Below are positions 34,428 through 42,586 of a stretch of 64,000 bases of DNA, piece by piece. The notes under the pieces are model-generated. The model searched no databases and was not told the DNA's origin. It was given only the letters and a program-made list of their open reading frames with translations. Position 1 is the stretch's first letter. Each line of letters starts with the position of its first letter. Source of the DNA: Actinomadura mexicana (GTDB lineage: Bacteria; Actinomycetota; Actinomycetes; Streptosporangiales; Streptosporangiaceae); NCBI RefSeq assembly GCF_900188105.1, contig NZ_FZNP01000013.1, positions 186,001 to 250,000 on the forward strand, given 5' to 3'. The translations under genes were made by a program, and so were the position numbers.

Positions 34428-35629
34428 GCGTCCTCGCCGGCCACGACGACCTTGCCGGGGTCGCCCTCGCCGGGGTCCGGGTCACGGCCCGTCCAGTCGA
34501 CGCACACGATCACGGCGTCGTCGGACGGCTCGGTGCCCTCGTGGAAGCCGACGTAGTGCCGGACCATGGTGCGTACGGCCTCGGGCGGCTCCTGCAACCG
34601 GGTGGCGCGCATCGCCTGGGGCAGCCCGGCGTCGCCGTACAGGACCCCGGCGGGCGACCGTGCGGTGTGCACCCCGTCGCTGACGATGACCAGCCGGTCG
34701 CCCGGCTCGACGGCGAACTCCTGCGGCACGTAGCGTGTGTCGCCGAACATCCCGAGCGGCATCTGCGCCTCGAACCCGATCCGGTCCGTGGCGCCGCCCC
34801 GCATCCGGGTGATCACCGGTGAGCCCGCGTCGATGGCCCGGACCCGCCCGTCGGCGAGGTCGAACTCCAGCAGCAGCGCGTCCACGAGCCGCTCGCCCCG
34901 GTACCGTCCGAACACCGCCTCGTCGGCGAGCTCGGCCTGCTCGACGATGTCGCCGCCGGACCGGCGGGCGTTGCGCAGCGCGCTGATCGCCAGATGGGTG
35001 AGCTCCGCCGCCTCGGTGCCCGACCCCATCCCGTTGCTGACGGTCAGCGTGAACCGCTCACCCGAGGTGGCCCAGTCGTAGGCGTCGCCCCACACCGCGT
35101 ACGCGGGCTCCAGCTGGCCCGCGAAGCAGAGCTCGGACGCCTGGTAGGCGGGCGCGGGCAGCAGATCCCACTGCATCTCGGCGGCCAGGGTCAGCCGCGT
35201 CCGCCGGCGCAGGCGCCGGTACCGGTCGGTGGCCTGGTCGGCGATCTTGAGGGCGCGGGCGAGCACGCCGGCGAAGTCGTCCAGCCAGGGCGGCCCGCCG
35301 TCCGGAAGCCGCACCGACAGGATCCCGATCCGCTCCCCCTTCACGGTCAGCGGCAGGTGGGCGAGCCCGCCCCCGTCCTCCCGGACGGGCCGCTGCGAGG
35401 CGAACGCCCGTCCCGCCGGCGTGTTGTCCACGGGGACGTCGTCGCCGGCGGAGCGCGTCCGGACGAGGAACGTCTGCCGGTAGTCGATCACCAGGACCTC
35501 GGTGTCCGCGCCGCCGGCGTGCCGGTCGAGCATGTCGGCCGCGACGGCGATCACCTCGTTCGGCGGGGCCGCCCACATCGCCTTCCTGGCGGCCTCGAAC
35601 GGCCCGTTCTCCCCGGGTGCACCGTGCAT
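34424..35629 (-). CDS. GAF-like/SpoIIE-type phosphatase with altered metal motif
   Basis: A 401-residue cytoplasmic protein. The first 170 residues resemble a GAF sensory domain; the rest is a PPM/SpoIIE fold. The first Asp motif (WGDAYDW), SDGVH and SDDAVIV are present, but the usual D-x-x-GHG motif reads SNGMGSG, so one metal-binding Asp is Asn and the His is Ser. This variant recurs, from memory, in a Streptomyces-type branch, so it may be a subfamily trait rather than a dead enzyme. It converges on the sensor kinase gene, with a 4-bp overlap of the ends. Confidence 0.85.
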   Translation of the reverse strand: MHGAPGENGPFEAARKAMWAAPPNEVIAVAADMLDRHAGGADTEVLVIDYRQTFLVRTRSAGDDVPVDNTPAGRAFASQRPVREDGGGLAHLPLTVKGERIGILSVRLPDGGPPWLDDFAGVLARALKIADQATDRYRRLRRRTRLTLAAEMQWDLLPAPAYQASELCFAGQLEPAYAVWGDAYDWATSGERFTLTVSNGMGSGTEAAELTHLAISALRNARRSGGDIVEQAELADEAVFGRYRGERLVDALLLEFDLADGRVRAIDAGSPVITRMRGGATDRIGFEAQMPLGMFGDTRYVPQEFAVEPGDRLVIVSDGVHTARSPAGVLYGDAGLPQAMRATRLQEPPEAVRTMVRHYVGFHEGTEPSDDAVIVCVDWTGRDPDPGEGDPGKVVVAGEDA

Positions 35630-35724
35630 CTCGATCCTCGCCTCGTCGCCGCAGGGCCCCGGCGGCCGGTGGACCCGCGGCCGCCGGGATGCCGTGGGCG
35701 ACGTCGTGTGTAACAGTGGAGGGC

Positions 35725-36198
35725 ATGGTGGCCACGTCGGGTGAGGACGCCGCGGAATCCGCGGCTGCGCTCGACGATGCGGCCTCCACCCTCTTGAACG
35801 TGTGGTCGCGCGCCCACAATGCCCCGGATGTCCCTATTCCGTCCACGCAACTGCGTGCGCTGTTCGTCCTGGAGCGGGGGCCCGTCAACATCAGCAGGCT
35901 GGCGGGCGAGCTCGGCGCGCTGGTGTCGTCGGCGAGCCGGCTGTGCGACCGGCTGGAGGCCGCCGGGCTGCTGACGCGCGACCCGGGGCGCGACCGGCGC
36001 CAGGTCACCGTCCGGCTGAGCTCCGACGGGCAGGCGCTCCTCGACCGGCTCCGGCTGCGGCGGCGCGAGGACCTCACCCGCGTGCTGGCCGAGATGCCGG
36101 CCGCCGCGCAGGCCGCGCTGCTGCGGGGGCTCACCGAGTTCCACGAGGCGGCCACCCGTCCCGGCGACGACGGCGGTTCCCTCTCCATGCTCGCGTGA
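35725..36198 (+). CDS. MarR-family transcriptional regulator
   Basis: A 157-residue winged-helix regulator. The DNA-binding part reads QLRALFVLERGPVNISRLAGE with SSASRLCDRLEAAGLLTRD and the wing DPGRDRRQVTVRLS, flanked by dimerisation helices. ATG 35725 has GTGGAGG 4-5 nt upstream. It is divergent from the SpoIIE-type phosphatase gene, which may be its target. Confidence 0.9.
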   Translation: MVATSGEDAAESAAALDDAASTLLNVWSRAHNAPDVPIPSTQLRALFVLERGPVNISRLAGELGALVSSASRLCDRLEAAGLLTRDPGRDRRQVTVRLSSDGQALLDRLRLRRREDLTRVLAEMPAAAQAALLRGLTEFHEAATRPGDDGGSLSMLA

Positions 36199-36349
36199 AC
36201 CGTCCATGGAATCCGTTTTCCCCGAAAAGTCGTGACCCTCCGCAAAGCGCCTTCCAAATAGAGCATTATATATATTTACAACGGCGGTGTCCGGAGCGTT
36301 TTCGCCATTCTCGATACGGCCGCCTTCACCACTACTAACATCCCCGCTC
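36199..36349 (+). promoter_or_regulatory. AT-rich promoter region before the L,D-transpeptidase gene
   Basis: This gap contains the most AT-rich stretch I saw in the window (around 36247-36282, including TTATATATATTTACA), which could serve as a promoter. A TACTAACAT box about 12-20 bp before ATG 36350, together with no ribosome site, would also allow a leaderless transcript. Confidence 0.45.
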
Positions 36350-37156
36350 ATGGCGACCATACGTGCCCCTCGGCATTCCCTGCGCGCCGTCACCGCGGGC
36401 GGGATCACCACTGCCCTGCTCCTTTCCGCCGGCGGCTGCGGCGGCTCCTCCTCCGGGCACGGCACGGCGTCGGCCGGGACCAGGGGCGGGAACGCCGCGC
36501 CGGCCGAGGTCCCCGAGGCCACGACCTTCACGACCGTCACCGGCGCCCCGGCCGACACCACTCCCGGCGGCGCCACCGACGGCCTGGTCGTCCACCCGAC
36601 CAGCCCGGCGCCGGTGTTCGACCGTCCGGCCGGACACCGCTTCGCCACCCTTCCCACCACCGAACTCGGCGGCCCCACGTGGGTGCCCGTCGTGGAGACC
36701 TCCGGCGACTGGCGCAGGGTGCTCCTGCCGAGCCGTCCCAACGGGGCGACCGGGTGGGTCCCCGGCACCGCGCTGAAGACCGCGCGCACGCCCTACACCG
36801 TCCGCGTCGACCTCACCCGCAGGCGGCTCGTCCTGGAGAAGTCCGCGCGCCCGGTGGGGCGCTGGCCGGTCGCGGTCGGCGACGTCAAGACCCCGACGCC
36901 GACCGGCCGGACGTTCGTCATGGCGACGCTCGCCCCGGCCGGGAAGACGCCGAGTCCCATCGTCCTGCCGCTCGGTACCCACTCGGCGACCCTCGACACC
37001 TTCGGCGGCGGTCCCGGCACCGTCGCGCTCCACGGCTGGCCCGACGCCTCGGTGTTCGGCAAGGCCGCCACGCACGGCTGCGTGCGCGTGCCCGCGGTCG
37101 CGCTGAAGGCGCTGTCCCGGGTGCCGCTCGGTTCCCTGGTGTTCATCTCGGCCTGA
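36350..37156 (+). CDS. L,D-transpeptidase lipoprotein
   Basis: A 268-residue cell-wall enzyme that makes 3-3 peptidoglycan cross-links. The signal peptide ends in lipobox LSAGGC. An SH3-like segment (about 75-145) precedes the YkuD domain, whose catalytic motif reads ATHGCVRVP with the nucleophilic Cys, and a conserved His in TVALHGW. ATG 36350 gives a normal signal peptide. The next gene, encoding a secreted LPVTG-ending protein, starts 46 bp later and may be co-transcribed. Confidence 0.9.
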   Translation: MATIRAPRHSLRAVTAGGITTALLLSAGGCGGSSSGHGTASAGTRGGNAAPAEVPEATTFTTVTGAPADTTPGGATDGLVVHPTSPAPVFDRPAGHRFATLPTTELGGPTWVPVVETSGDWRRVLLPSRPNGATGWVPGTALKTARTPYTVRVDLTRRRLVLEKSARPVGRWPVAVGDVKTPTPTGRTFVMATLAPAGKTPSPIVLPLGTHSATLDTFGGGPGTVALHGWPDASVFGKAATHGCVRVPAVALKALSRVPLGSLVFISA

Positions 37157-37202
37157 CCGGCCGGGCACCACTCCCAGCCCTCACCAGAATCGGAGTAAGT
37201 TC

Positions 37203-37859
37203 ATGCGCCACATCCATGCCGCCAAACGGTTCGCCACGGCCGGGCTGCTGGCCACCGGCCTCGCCGCGGCCGCCGCCCCGGCTCCGGCGTTCGCCGCCGC
37301 CCCCGGGAGCGAGGGCTCGGCATACGGGCTGACCGTGACCGGGCCGCTCGCCGTCCCGCCGGTGCCCGCCGTCTCCTCCAGCACCGGCCGGGTCAGCAAG
37401 AGCCTGCTCCGCGAAGACCGCACCAAGCTGGTCAAGGCGTCCGCGCTGGACGTCGACGCCTCCGCCGCCCGCGCCCGCTCGACCGTCGCGCACCTGTCCG
37501 TCCCGTCCGCCAAGCTGCTGGCCGACGCGGTCACCGCCAAGTGCACCGCGGGGCAGGGCGGCGCCCATCTCGCCCGCGCCACGATCGCCGGCAAGCACCT
37601 GGACTCCACCCCGCCGCCCAACACCACCGTCCCCGTCGACGTGGACGGCCTCGGCCGGACGGCCCTGGTCCTCAACAAGCAGCAGCGCACGGCCGACGGG
37701 CGCCTCGCCGTCACCGGCATGGAGCTGGCCCTGCCCGGGAAGAGGGGCGCCATCCGGGTCGCGTCCGCCACCTGCGGCAAGGCCGCCGGCCCCGCGCACG
37801 GCCCCTCCGAGGCACCCGCGCCGACCCCGGTCGAGCACGACCTGCCGGTCACCGGCTGA
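37203..37859 (+). CDS. Secreted protein ending exactly in LPVTG
   Basis: A 218-residue secreted protein. The signal peptide ends near PAPAFAAAPG. The mature part (SAYGLTVTGPLAVPPVPAV, then DSTPPPNTTVPVD) resembles choice-of-anchor P family proteins. Two Cys could pair. The chain ends ...TPVEHDLPVTG and stops: a sortase motif is present but the hydrophobic helix and basic tail that normally follow are missing. Either anchoring has been lost or the motif is a remnant. A strong terminator begins 17 bp after the stop, leaving no room for a frameshifted tail. Confidence 0.75.
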   Translation: MRHIHAAKRFATAGLLATGLAAAAAPAPAFAAAPGSEGSAYGLTVTGPLAVPPVPAVSSSTGRVSKSLLREDRTKLVKASALDVDASAARARSTVAHLSVPSAKLLADAVTAKCTAGQGGAHLARATIAGKHLDSTPPPNTTVPVDVDGLGRTALVLNKQQRTADGRLAVTGMELALPGKRGAIRVASATCGKAAGPAHGPSEAPAPTPVEHDLPVTG

Positions 37860-37875
37860 CGGGCCCCGGGAGCCG

Positions 37876-37905
37876 CGGCCCGGCGGGCACCCGCCCGCCG
37901 GGCCG
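37876..37905. terminator. Perfect hairpin between convergent genes
   Basis: A 13-bp perfect stem (CGGCCCGGCGGGC and its complement) with a 4-nt loop lies between the LPVTG protein gene and the convergent RsbW-like gene. Confidence 0.85.
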
Positions 37906-37915
37906 TTCCCTGCCG

Positions 37916-38329
37916 TCAGCTCGCCAGCGACTTCTCGAAATGCACGATCGACCCGTTCCGGTGAGGGCGCCCGGCGATCTGGACCCCCTCCGTGAACGCC
38001 CGCATCAAGCGAAGCCCCCGCCCGTGCTCGGCCAGCGGCGGCGCCTCCGCGTGCTCCCACACCGCGGCCCCGTCCGCCCCGTCCACCGTGCCCCCGTCGA
38101 TGACGTCCACGACGCACCGCGCCCCGTCCATCCGCGCCCGGACCTCGTACTCCATTCCGGCCGCGGCATGCTGAATGACGTTCGCGCACGCCTCACCCAG
38201 CGCGAGCGCGATATCGGCACGGACCTCGGAACCCACTCCGAGCCCGCGGAGAGAGGCGTCGAGCGTGTGCCGCACCAGCGGAGCGCTCTCTGCGTTCCTC
38301 GGCAGGGTCATTTCAAGAACGACCTCCAT
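37916..38329 (-). CDS. RsbW-like ATP-binding (anti-sigma) protein
   Basis: A 137-residue HATPase_c_2 protein of the RsbW/anti-sigma type. The N box reads ALALGEACANVIQHA and the G region EHGRGLRLMRAFTE. Such kinases hold a sigma factor or phosphorylate an antagonist, and SpoIIE-type phosphatases reverse this, so the two phosphatases at 31.5-35.6 kb are possible partners. ATG 38329 is chosen over 38356 because GGAGG lies 8 nt upstream of it. Confidence 0.85.
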   Translation of the reverse strand: MEVVLEMTLPRNAESAPLVRHTLDASLRGLGVGSEVRADIALALGEACANVIQHAAAGMEYEVRARMDGARCVVDVIDGGTVDGADGAAVWEHAEAPPLAEHGRGLRLMRAFTEGVQIAGRPHRNGSIVHFEKSLAS

Positions 38330-38356
38330 GCCAATCGCCTCCGTTCCCTCTAGCAC

Positions 38357-38563
38357 ACAGATTTCCCAGTGCTAACCGAGAGAAACTTTTTGGCGCCTAT
38401 TGCAGTGCCTCCTCCGGTCGACGCGTGGGTCGTGGCGGGGCGCGGTCACCGGGATGGTGAGGCGAACCGTGCAGGCGCGCCCATCGTCCCGGGGCTTTCC
38501 CGCGCGACGGGCCGAGCGGACGGCGAGTTGCCGTCCGTGGACCGCCCTCCTCGCGATCACCTC
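38357..38563. other. Intergenic stretch without a recognised gene
   Basis: This gap holds the promoter of the RsbW-like gene. Open frames on both strands are Arg/Pro/Ala-rich and look like noise. Nothing else is seen here. Confidence 0.4.
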
Positions 38564-38600
38564 CCCGGCGCGAGGAGTTCGAGGACCTCCTCGCGCCGGG
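38564..38600 (-). terminator. Hairpin downstream of the DUF1801 gene
   Basis: A 14-bp stem (CCCGGCGCGAGGAG and its complement) with a 9-nt loop lies about 60 bp after the stop of the minus-strand DUF1801 gene. Confidence 0.7.
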
Positions 38601-38658
38601 GCGGCGGTCTCCGACGGCGCGCGTGTGCGTCAAGTTGTTCTGACGTCAGCAGCCTTGA

Positions 38659-39021
38659 CTACTTTTCCAGGTCGCGCGCCTGCTCCACCCAGCCGGCGAA
38701 CAGGTCGGCGTCGACGTCGTCCAGGCTGCGCAGCTTCACACCGGCCATCTGCCTGGACATGGCCTCCAAGCGGTCAGCGCCGCCCTCGATCAGTTGGCCT
38801 TGCCAGAAGCCGAACGTCACATGCCTGGGGTACGCCTTGAGGAAGCACACCGGCTTCTGTCCCGGCTTGTCCCCGAGGCTCCAGGTCGGCTGACCGTGCC
38901 ACAGCGCGGGCTCGACCTCGGGCATCGCCTCGCCGACCACCGCGAGCGCCTTCTCCAGGACCTCCCGCAGCCCCTCCGGCACGTCCGCCGCGTACTCCTG
39001 AACATTCGCGTGCTTACCCAT
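38659..39021 (-). CDS. DUF1801/YdhG-like protein
   Basis: A 120-residue cytoplasmic protein of the DUF1801 fold: VQEYAADVPEGLREVLEKAL, then EPALWHGQPTWSLGDKPG, and CFLKAYPRHVTFGFWQGQLI. The fold resembles frataxin-like YdhG proteins. No biochemical role is established. It is transcribed alone. Confidence 0.8.
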   Translation of the reverse strand: MGKHANVQEYAADVPEGLREVLEKALAVVGEAMPEVEPALWHGQPTWSLGDKPGQKPVCFLKAYPRHVTFGFWQGQLIEGGADRLEAMSRQMAGVKLRSLDDVDADLFAGWVEQARDLEK

Positions 39022-39143
39022 GTCGATCCCCTCTCGTCACCAACACGTCGCTCGGCGGACGGGCGGATCGACAATCGGGAGAAACTTCTTGCCTGTGGCG
39101 TGGGTGACTTGACCCGGGGAAGGCGCCGGGCAGACTGGGGCCC

Positions 39144-39350
39144 GTGGTCAAGTCGCTGCGTCCGCAGAACTACAACGAGGTCCTGTACGTCGGGCACTTC
39201 TTCCGCAAGGGCGTGCCCGGGCTCATGGACCTGACGGACCTCCCGGACGGCGACGCCAAACGCCTCGTCGACTTCGCCACCGGCCTGGTCGTCGGCCGCG
39301 GCGGCGCACTCGACCGCGTCGACCGGAAGCTCTTCCTTCTCCAGCCCTGA
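39144..39350 (+). CDS. Minimal SepF-like protein
   Basis: A 68-residue protein matching the core of SepF, the cytoplasmic partner that ties FtsZ to the membrane: KSLRPQNYNEVLYVGHFFRK, then LMDLTDLPDGDAKRLVDFATG, and a closing DRKLFLLQP. The N-terminal membrane-binding helix and linker are absent; SepF proper is usually more than twice this length. GTG 39144 starts it. It is away from any ftsZ cluster. It may modulate the main SepF by forming mixed dimers, which is inference. Confidence 0.75.
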   Translation: MVKSLRPQNYNEVLYVGHFFRKGVPGLMDLTDLPDGDAKRLVDFATGLVVGRGGALDRVDRKLFLLQP

Positions 39351-39553
39351 GAGCGCCGGATGCGCGCGGGGATCGCGCTCCCTTCGGCGACCATGGCCAT
39401 CACCTGAACCTCGGTCGATTCGGCGCCATGGCCGGACGCGAGGGCCGTCCCACCAGGAGCGAGGACGGGAAGTGCGGGAAATCGCCTCGGACACGCGCGA
39501 ATGCCCTTCCATGGTCCCCTGATTCTGTCGGACGACGGCACTAATCTGCCCAC

Positions 39554-40108
39554 ATGCCCAAAAACGAGAATCTTCTCGTCATTCCTGATGATTGGCGCGC
39601 CGCGCTCCATCCACGTCGCGGCGGGACGCACGGACCTTCGTTCGAACTCGACACTGGCGCCGTCTCCACCGTTCAGCAGTGGGTGAAGGAGACGCGCGAC
39701 GAGATCGACCATCTGCTCGACGACCCGCGGAGCCGCGCAGATCTGGTCGGGTCCGCCCGCGCATATCTGCGGGGCGAGGCGGACCCCCAGGGCGCCGCCG
39801 TCATCGCGGCCTGCCTCGCCGCGGAGTGGCCGCTGAGGGACGACTACGACTACTACGAGGAACCGTTCGCCACTTTCGCGGACGCGTGGATCGCCGAGCA
39901 CGGCCTGGTGTTCGCCGCCGCCGCCACGGTCGAACTGAGCGGCGTCTTCGTCGACGGTTACGAATGGCAGGAGCGGAAGGACTCGCGTCATCTGCGGCTC
40001 CGCCGACTGGACGAGCAGGATCCCGGTTACAGCCGGGGGCTGGATTGCCTGGAGGCCGGTGCCGGCACACCCGGGAGGTCTTCGGGTGGAGGACCTCGCT
40101 CGGGGTGA
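39554..40108 (+). pseudogene. Probable truncated DUF4132-type protein
   Basis: A 184-codon frame starting MPKNENLLVIPDDWRAALHP. The first 155 or so residues (DEIDHLLDDPRSRADLVGSA, DAWIAEHGLVFAAAATVEL) resemble, from memory, the start of large actinobacterial DUF4132 proteins that run to about a thousand residues. After RHLRLRR the frame turns into low-complexity Gly/Ser/Arg and ends next to the convergent dehydrogenase gene. It looks cut at the 3' end, though a short independent protein is possible. Confidence 0.5.
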
Positions 40109-40120
40109 GGCCGGTTCCGT

Positions 40121-41275
40121 CTAGCCGAGTTTCTTGAGGATGCGCTTGGCGGTGCTCTGGATGTGGACTTCGTCCGGGCCGTCGTAGATGCGGGCCTCGC
40201 GGGCGTGGCGGTACATGCGGGAGAGGGGGGTGTCGTCGGTGAGGCCGGCGGCGCCGTGGGTCTGGATGGCGCGGTCGATGACGTTGTGCAGCATGCGGGC
40301 GCCGACGACCTTGATGGCGCCGATCTCGATGCGCGCCTGGTCGCCCGCGTCGATCTGCTCGGCGGCCTGGAGGGTGAGCAGGCGGGCGGCCTGGATCTCG
40401 GTGTAGGAGTCGAAGACGTGCTGCTGCATCAGCTGCTTCGCCGAGAGGGCCTCGCCGAACGCGACGCGGGAGCCCAGGCGGGCGCACATCAGCTCGAAGG
40501 CGCGCTGGGCCTGGCCGAGCCAGCGCATGCAGTGGAAGATGCGGCCGGGGCCGAGGCGCTCCTGCGCGATGACGAAGCCGTGGCCGCGCGGGCCGAGGAG
40601 GTTGTCCGCCGGGACCCGGACGTCGTTGTAGGCGACCTCGTAGTGGCCGCCGTTCAGGCCGAGGACGGGCGTCTCCCGGACGATCTCGTAGCCGGGCGTG
40701 TCCGTCGGGACGATGATCATGCTGAACGAGCGGTGCGGAGGCGTGCCCTCGGGCTCCGTCCGGCACATGACGGTGGTGTACGCGGCCTCGCCGGCGCCGG
40801 TGGTGAACCACTTGCGGCCGCTGATGACCCAGTGGTCGCCGTCCAGGACGGCCCTCGTCTGGAGCTGGGTCGGGTCGGAGCCGGCGTAGGCGGGCTCGGT
40901 CATCGCGAAGCTCGGGGAGACCTCGCCCGCGACCATCGGGGCGAGGTAGCGGTCACGCCAGCGGGGGCTCGCATACGTGTGCAGCATCAGCGAGTCCTGG
41001 AGGGTGAACGTGCCGAGGGCGAGCTGCCCCCACTCGCTGCGTCCCTGCACCTCGTTGATGTAGACGTAGTCGAGGAACGGCATGCCGCCGCCGCCCAGTT
41101 CGGCGGGGTGGCCGAGTGCCCAGAGTCCCTCGTCCTTCGCCTCCTGGCGCAGTTTCAGGAGTTTCCCGCGGTCGCCCGCGTTGAGGGCGGGCTCGGCCGG
41201 TTCGACGCGCTCGGTCATGAACGCGTGGACGGCGTCGCGGACGTCCCGGACGCGGTCGGGCACGGGGAACAGCAT
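40121..41275 (-). CDS. Acyl-CoA dehydrogenase, ACAD10/11-like
   Basis: A 384-residue flavoprotein. It has the FAD-binding FAMTEPAYAGSDPTQLQTRA and WFTTGAGEAAYTTVMC regions and the C-terminal EARIYDGPDEVHIQSTAKRI. The usual YEG catalytic Glu position reads YDG, and PDEVH follows, as in the ACAD10/11 branch. ATG 41275 overlaps the stop of the upstream CMD gene by 1 bp. An APH-type kinase is encoded across the divergent regulator, the same pair that is fused in animal ACAD10/11, so it may act on phosphorylated hydroxyacyl-CoAs. Confidence 0.9.
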   Translation of the reverse strand: MLFPVPDRVRDVRDAVHAFMTERVEPAEPALNAGDRGKLLKLRQEAKDEGLWALGHPAELGGGGMPFLDYVYINEVQGRSEWGQLALGTFTLQDSLMLHTYASPRWRDRYLAPMVAGEVSPSFAMTEPAYAGSDPTQLQTRAVLDGDHWVISGRKWFTTGAGEAAYTTVMCRTEPEGTPPHRSFSMIIVPTDTPGYEIVRETPVLGLNGGHYEVAYNDVRVPADNLLGPRGHGFVIAQERLGPGRIFHCMRWLGQAQRAFELMCARLGSRVAFGEALSAKQLMQQHVFDSYTEIQAARLLTLQAAEQIDAGDQARIEIGAIKVVGARMLHNVIDRAIQTHGAAGLTDDTPLSRMYRHAREARIYDGPDEVHIQSTAKRILKKLG

Positions 41276-41916
41276 CAGCCCTCCCCGGTGAGGTCGGCGG
41301 AGATGTCGCGGGTGCCGTACCCCTCGGGCGCCGCCACCTCGACGACCGGTTCGGGACGGTCGTCGAACTCCAGCCGCAGGGCCCGGGACATCGTCGCGTG
41401 CATGTCGTACATGCAGGTGATGTAGGTGAGCTGGAGGATCTCCTTGTCGGGGAGGTGCTTCTGCAGCACCTCGAAGACGGCGTCGGGGACGCGGCCGCCG
41501 TCCAGGACGAGGCAGTCGGTGTAGGCGAGCACGGCGCGTTCGAGGGGCGAGTAGCAGTCGGCCGTCTGCCAGTGCGGAATGGACTCGATCTTCTCCTCGG
41601 GCATGCCGAGGGCCCGCATCTGCTTGCAGTGCTGGGAGAAGACGAACTGGCTGCCGCGCGCCCACCCGGCCCGGCACTGGCCGAGCTCGCGCAGGACGGG
41701 GTCGAGGTCGGCGCCCCGGTACAGGGCGAAGCCGCGGACGGCGTGCCGGAACACGTCCGGGGACTGGGCGAACACCGTCCACCAGTCGCCCGGCGAGCCG
41801 GTCGCGGTGCCGTGGTCGACGGCCGGGTCGCGGTCGGGCGCGAAGAGGCGGTCGTAGAAGAAGAGGATCTGCTCGTCGGTGACTTCGGCGCGGGGGACCT
41901 CACGCAGTCGCGGCAT
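41275..41916 (-). CDS. Carboxymuconolactone decarboxylase-family protein
   Basis: A 213-residue AhpD/CMD-like protein. The core helix (GSQFVFSQHCKQMRALGM) has a His and a Cys near the expected active site, and CYSPLERAVLAYTDCLVLDG followed by LTYITCMYDMHATM is typical. CMD members are decarboxylases or alkylhydroperoxidase-like reductants. It is the middle gene of a minus-strand operon with a VOC protein (17-bp overlap) and the acyl-CoA dehydrogenase. Confidence 0.82.
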   Translation of the reverse strand: MPRLREVPRAEVTDEQILFFYDRLFAPDRDPAVDHGTATGSPGDWWTVFAQSPDVFRHAVRGFALYRGADLDPVLRELGQCRAGWARGSQFVFSQHCKQMRALGMPEEKIESIPHWQTADCYSPLERAVLAYTDCLVLDGGRVPDAVFEVLQKHLPDKEILQLTYITCMYDMHATMSRALRLEFDDRPEPVVEVAAPEGYGTRDISADLTGEG

Positions 41917-42472
41917 GCCTGTCCTTCCCTGCGGTCCGGTCGGCGGCGGTCTTCGGTTCGTGGGAGACGTCGGAGGCGTCGAACGTGCGCGTCCAGCAGG
42001 CGAACTCGAGGAGGATCCCGTCCGGGTCCTGGAAGTAGAACGACCGGACGAAGACGCCGTCGTGCACGTCGCCGGAGACGCCCAGCGGGCTGTCGTCGTG
42101 GTTGAGGACGGGGCTGACGGTGACGCCCTTGTCCTTGAGCCGCCGCCGGTACTCGTCGAACCTGTCGGTCGGGACGTGGAACGCGACGTGGTTCATCGAT
42201 CCGACGGCGCTGAGCAGTTCGCCCTGCTCGGGCCGCCCGGCGGGGGCGGAGACGCCGGGGACGCCGTTCGGCGCGTCCGGGAACCAGAAGAACGCCACGC
42301 AGTCGCCGCCGCCGCAGTCGAAGAAGAAGTGCTGCCCCAGGCCGCCCGGCAGGTCGATGGTCTTGATCAGGGGCATGCCGAGGACGCCGGAGTAGAAGTC
42401 GACCGTGCGTCTCATGTCCGACGACACCAGCGCCAGATGGTTGATGCCGCCGAGTTCGAACTCGGTGTTCAT
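41900..42472 (-). CDS. VOC-family protein (glyoxalase/dioxygenase-like)
   Basis: A 190-residue protein with two vicinal-oxygen-chelate modules. Metal ligands fit His in INHLALVSSDM, His in MNHVAFHVP, and Glu in DPDGILLEF. The family includes extradiol dioxygenases and glyoxalases. It is the first gene of the operon, divergent from TetR. Together the operon looks catabolic, but the substrate is unknown. Confidence 0.85.
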   Translation of the reverse strand: MNTEFELGGINHLALVSSDMRRTVDFYSGVLGMPLIKTIDLPGGLGQHFFFDCGGGDCVAFFWFPDAPNGVPGVSAPAGRPEQGELLSAVGSMNHVAFHVPTDRFDEYRRRLKDKGVTVSPVLNHDDSPLGVSGDVHDGVFVRSFYFQDPDGILLEFACWTRTFDASDVSHEPKTAADRTAGKDRHAATA

Positions 42473-42502
42473 GGAACCTCCTTGCGGCGGAGCGCGCCGC
42501 GG

Positions 42503-42529
42503 AAGTTGACTTGACAGTCATATCAACTT
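42503..42529. promoter_or_regulatory. 27-bp near-perfect palindrome, probable TetR operator
   Basis: Outer arms AAGTTGA (42503-42509) and TCAACTT (42523-42529) are perfect complements, and an inner TGAC-A-GTCA shares the same centre (42516), giving 11 of 13 paired positions per arm. It lies 31 bp before the VOC start and 58 bp before the TetR start, so it can control both divergent transcripts. Confidence 0.75.
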
Positions 42530-42586
42530 GCCTGATGCTCGGATACCGTTCCCGGGTTGTCAACCCCGGCGGGAGGAAGCACGGCG

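Noticed and set aside
37203..37940. A frameshift that would restore a sortase tail after LPVTG
   Set aside because: The bases after the stop form the terminator hairpin in all frames and encode no hydrophobic helix.
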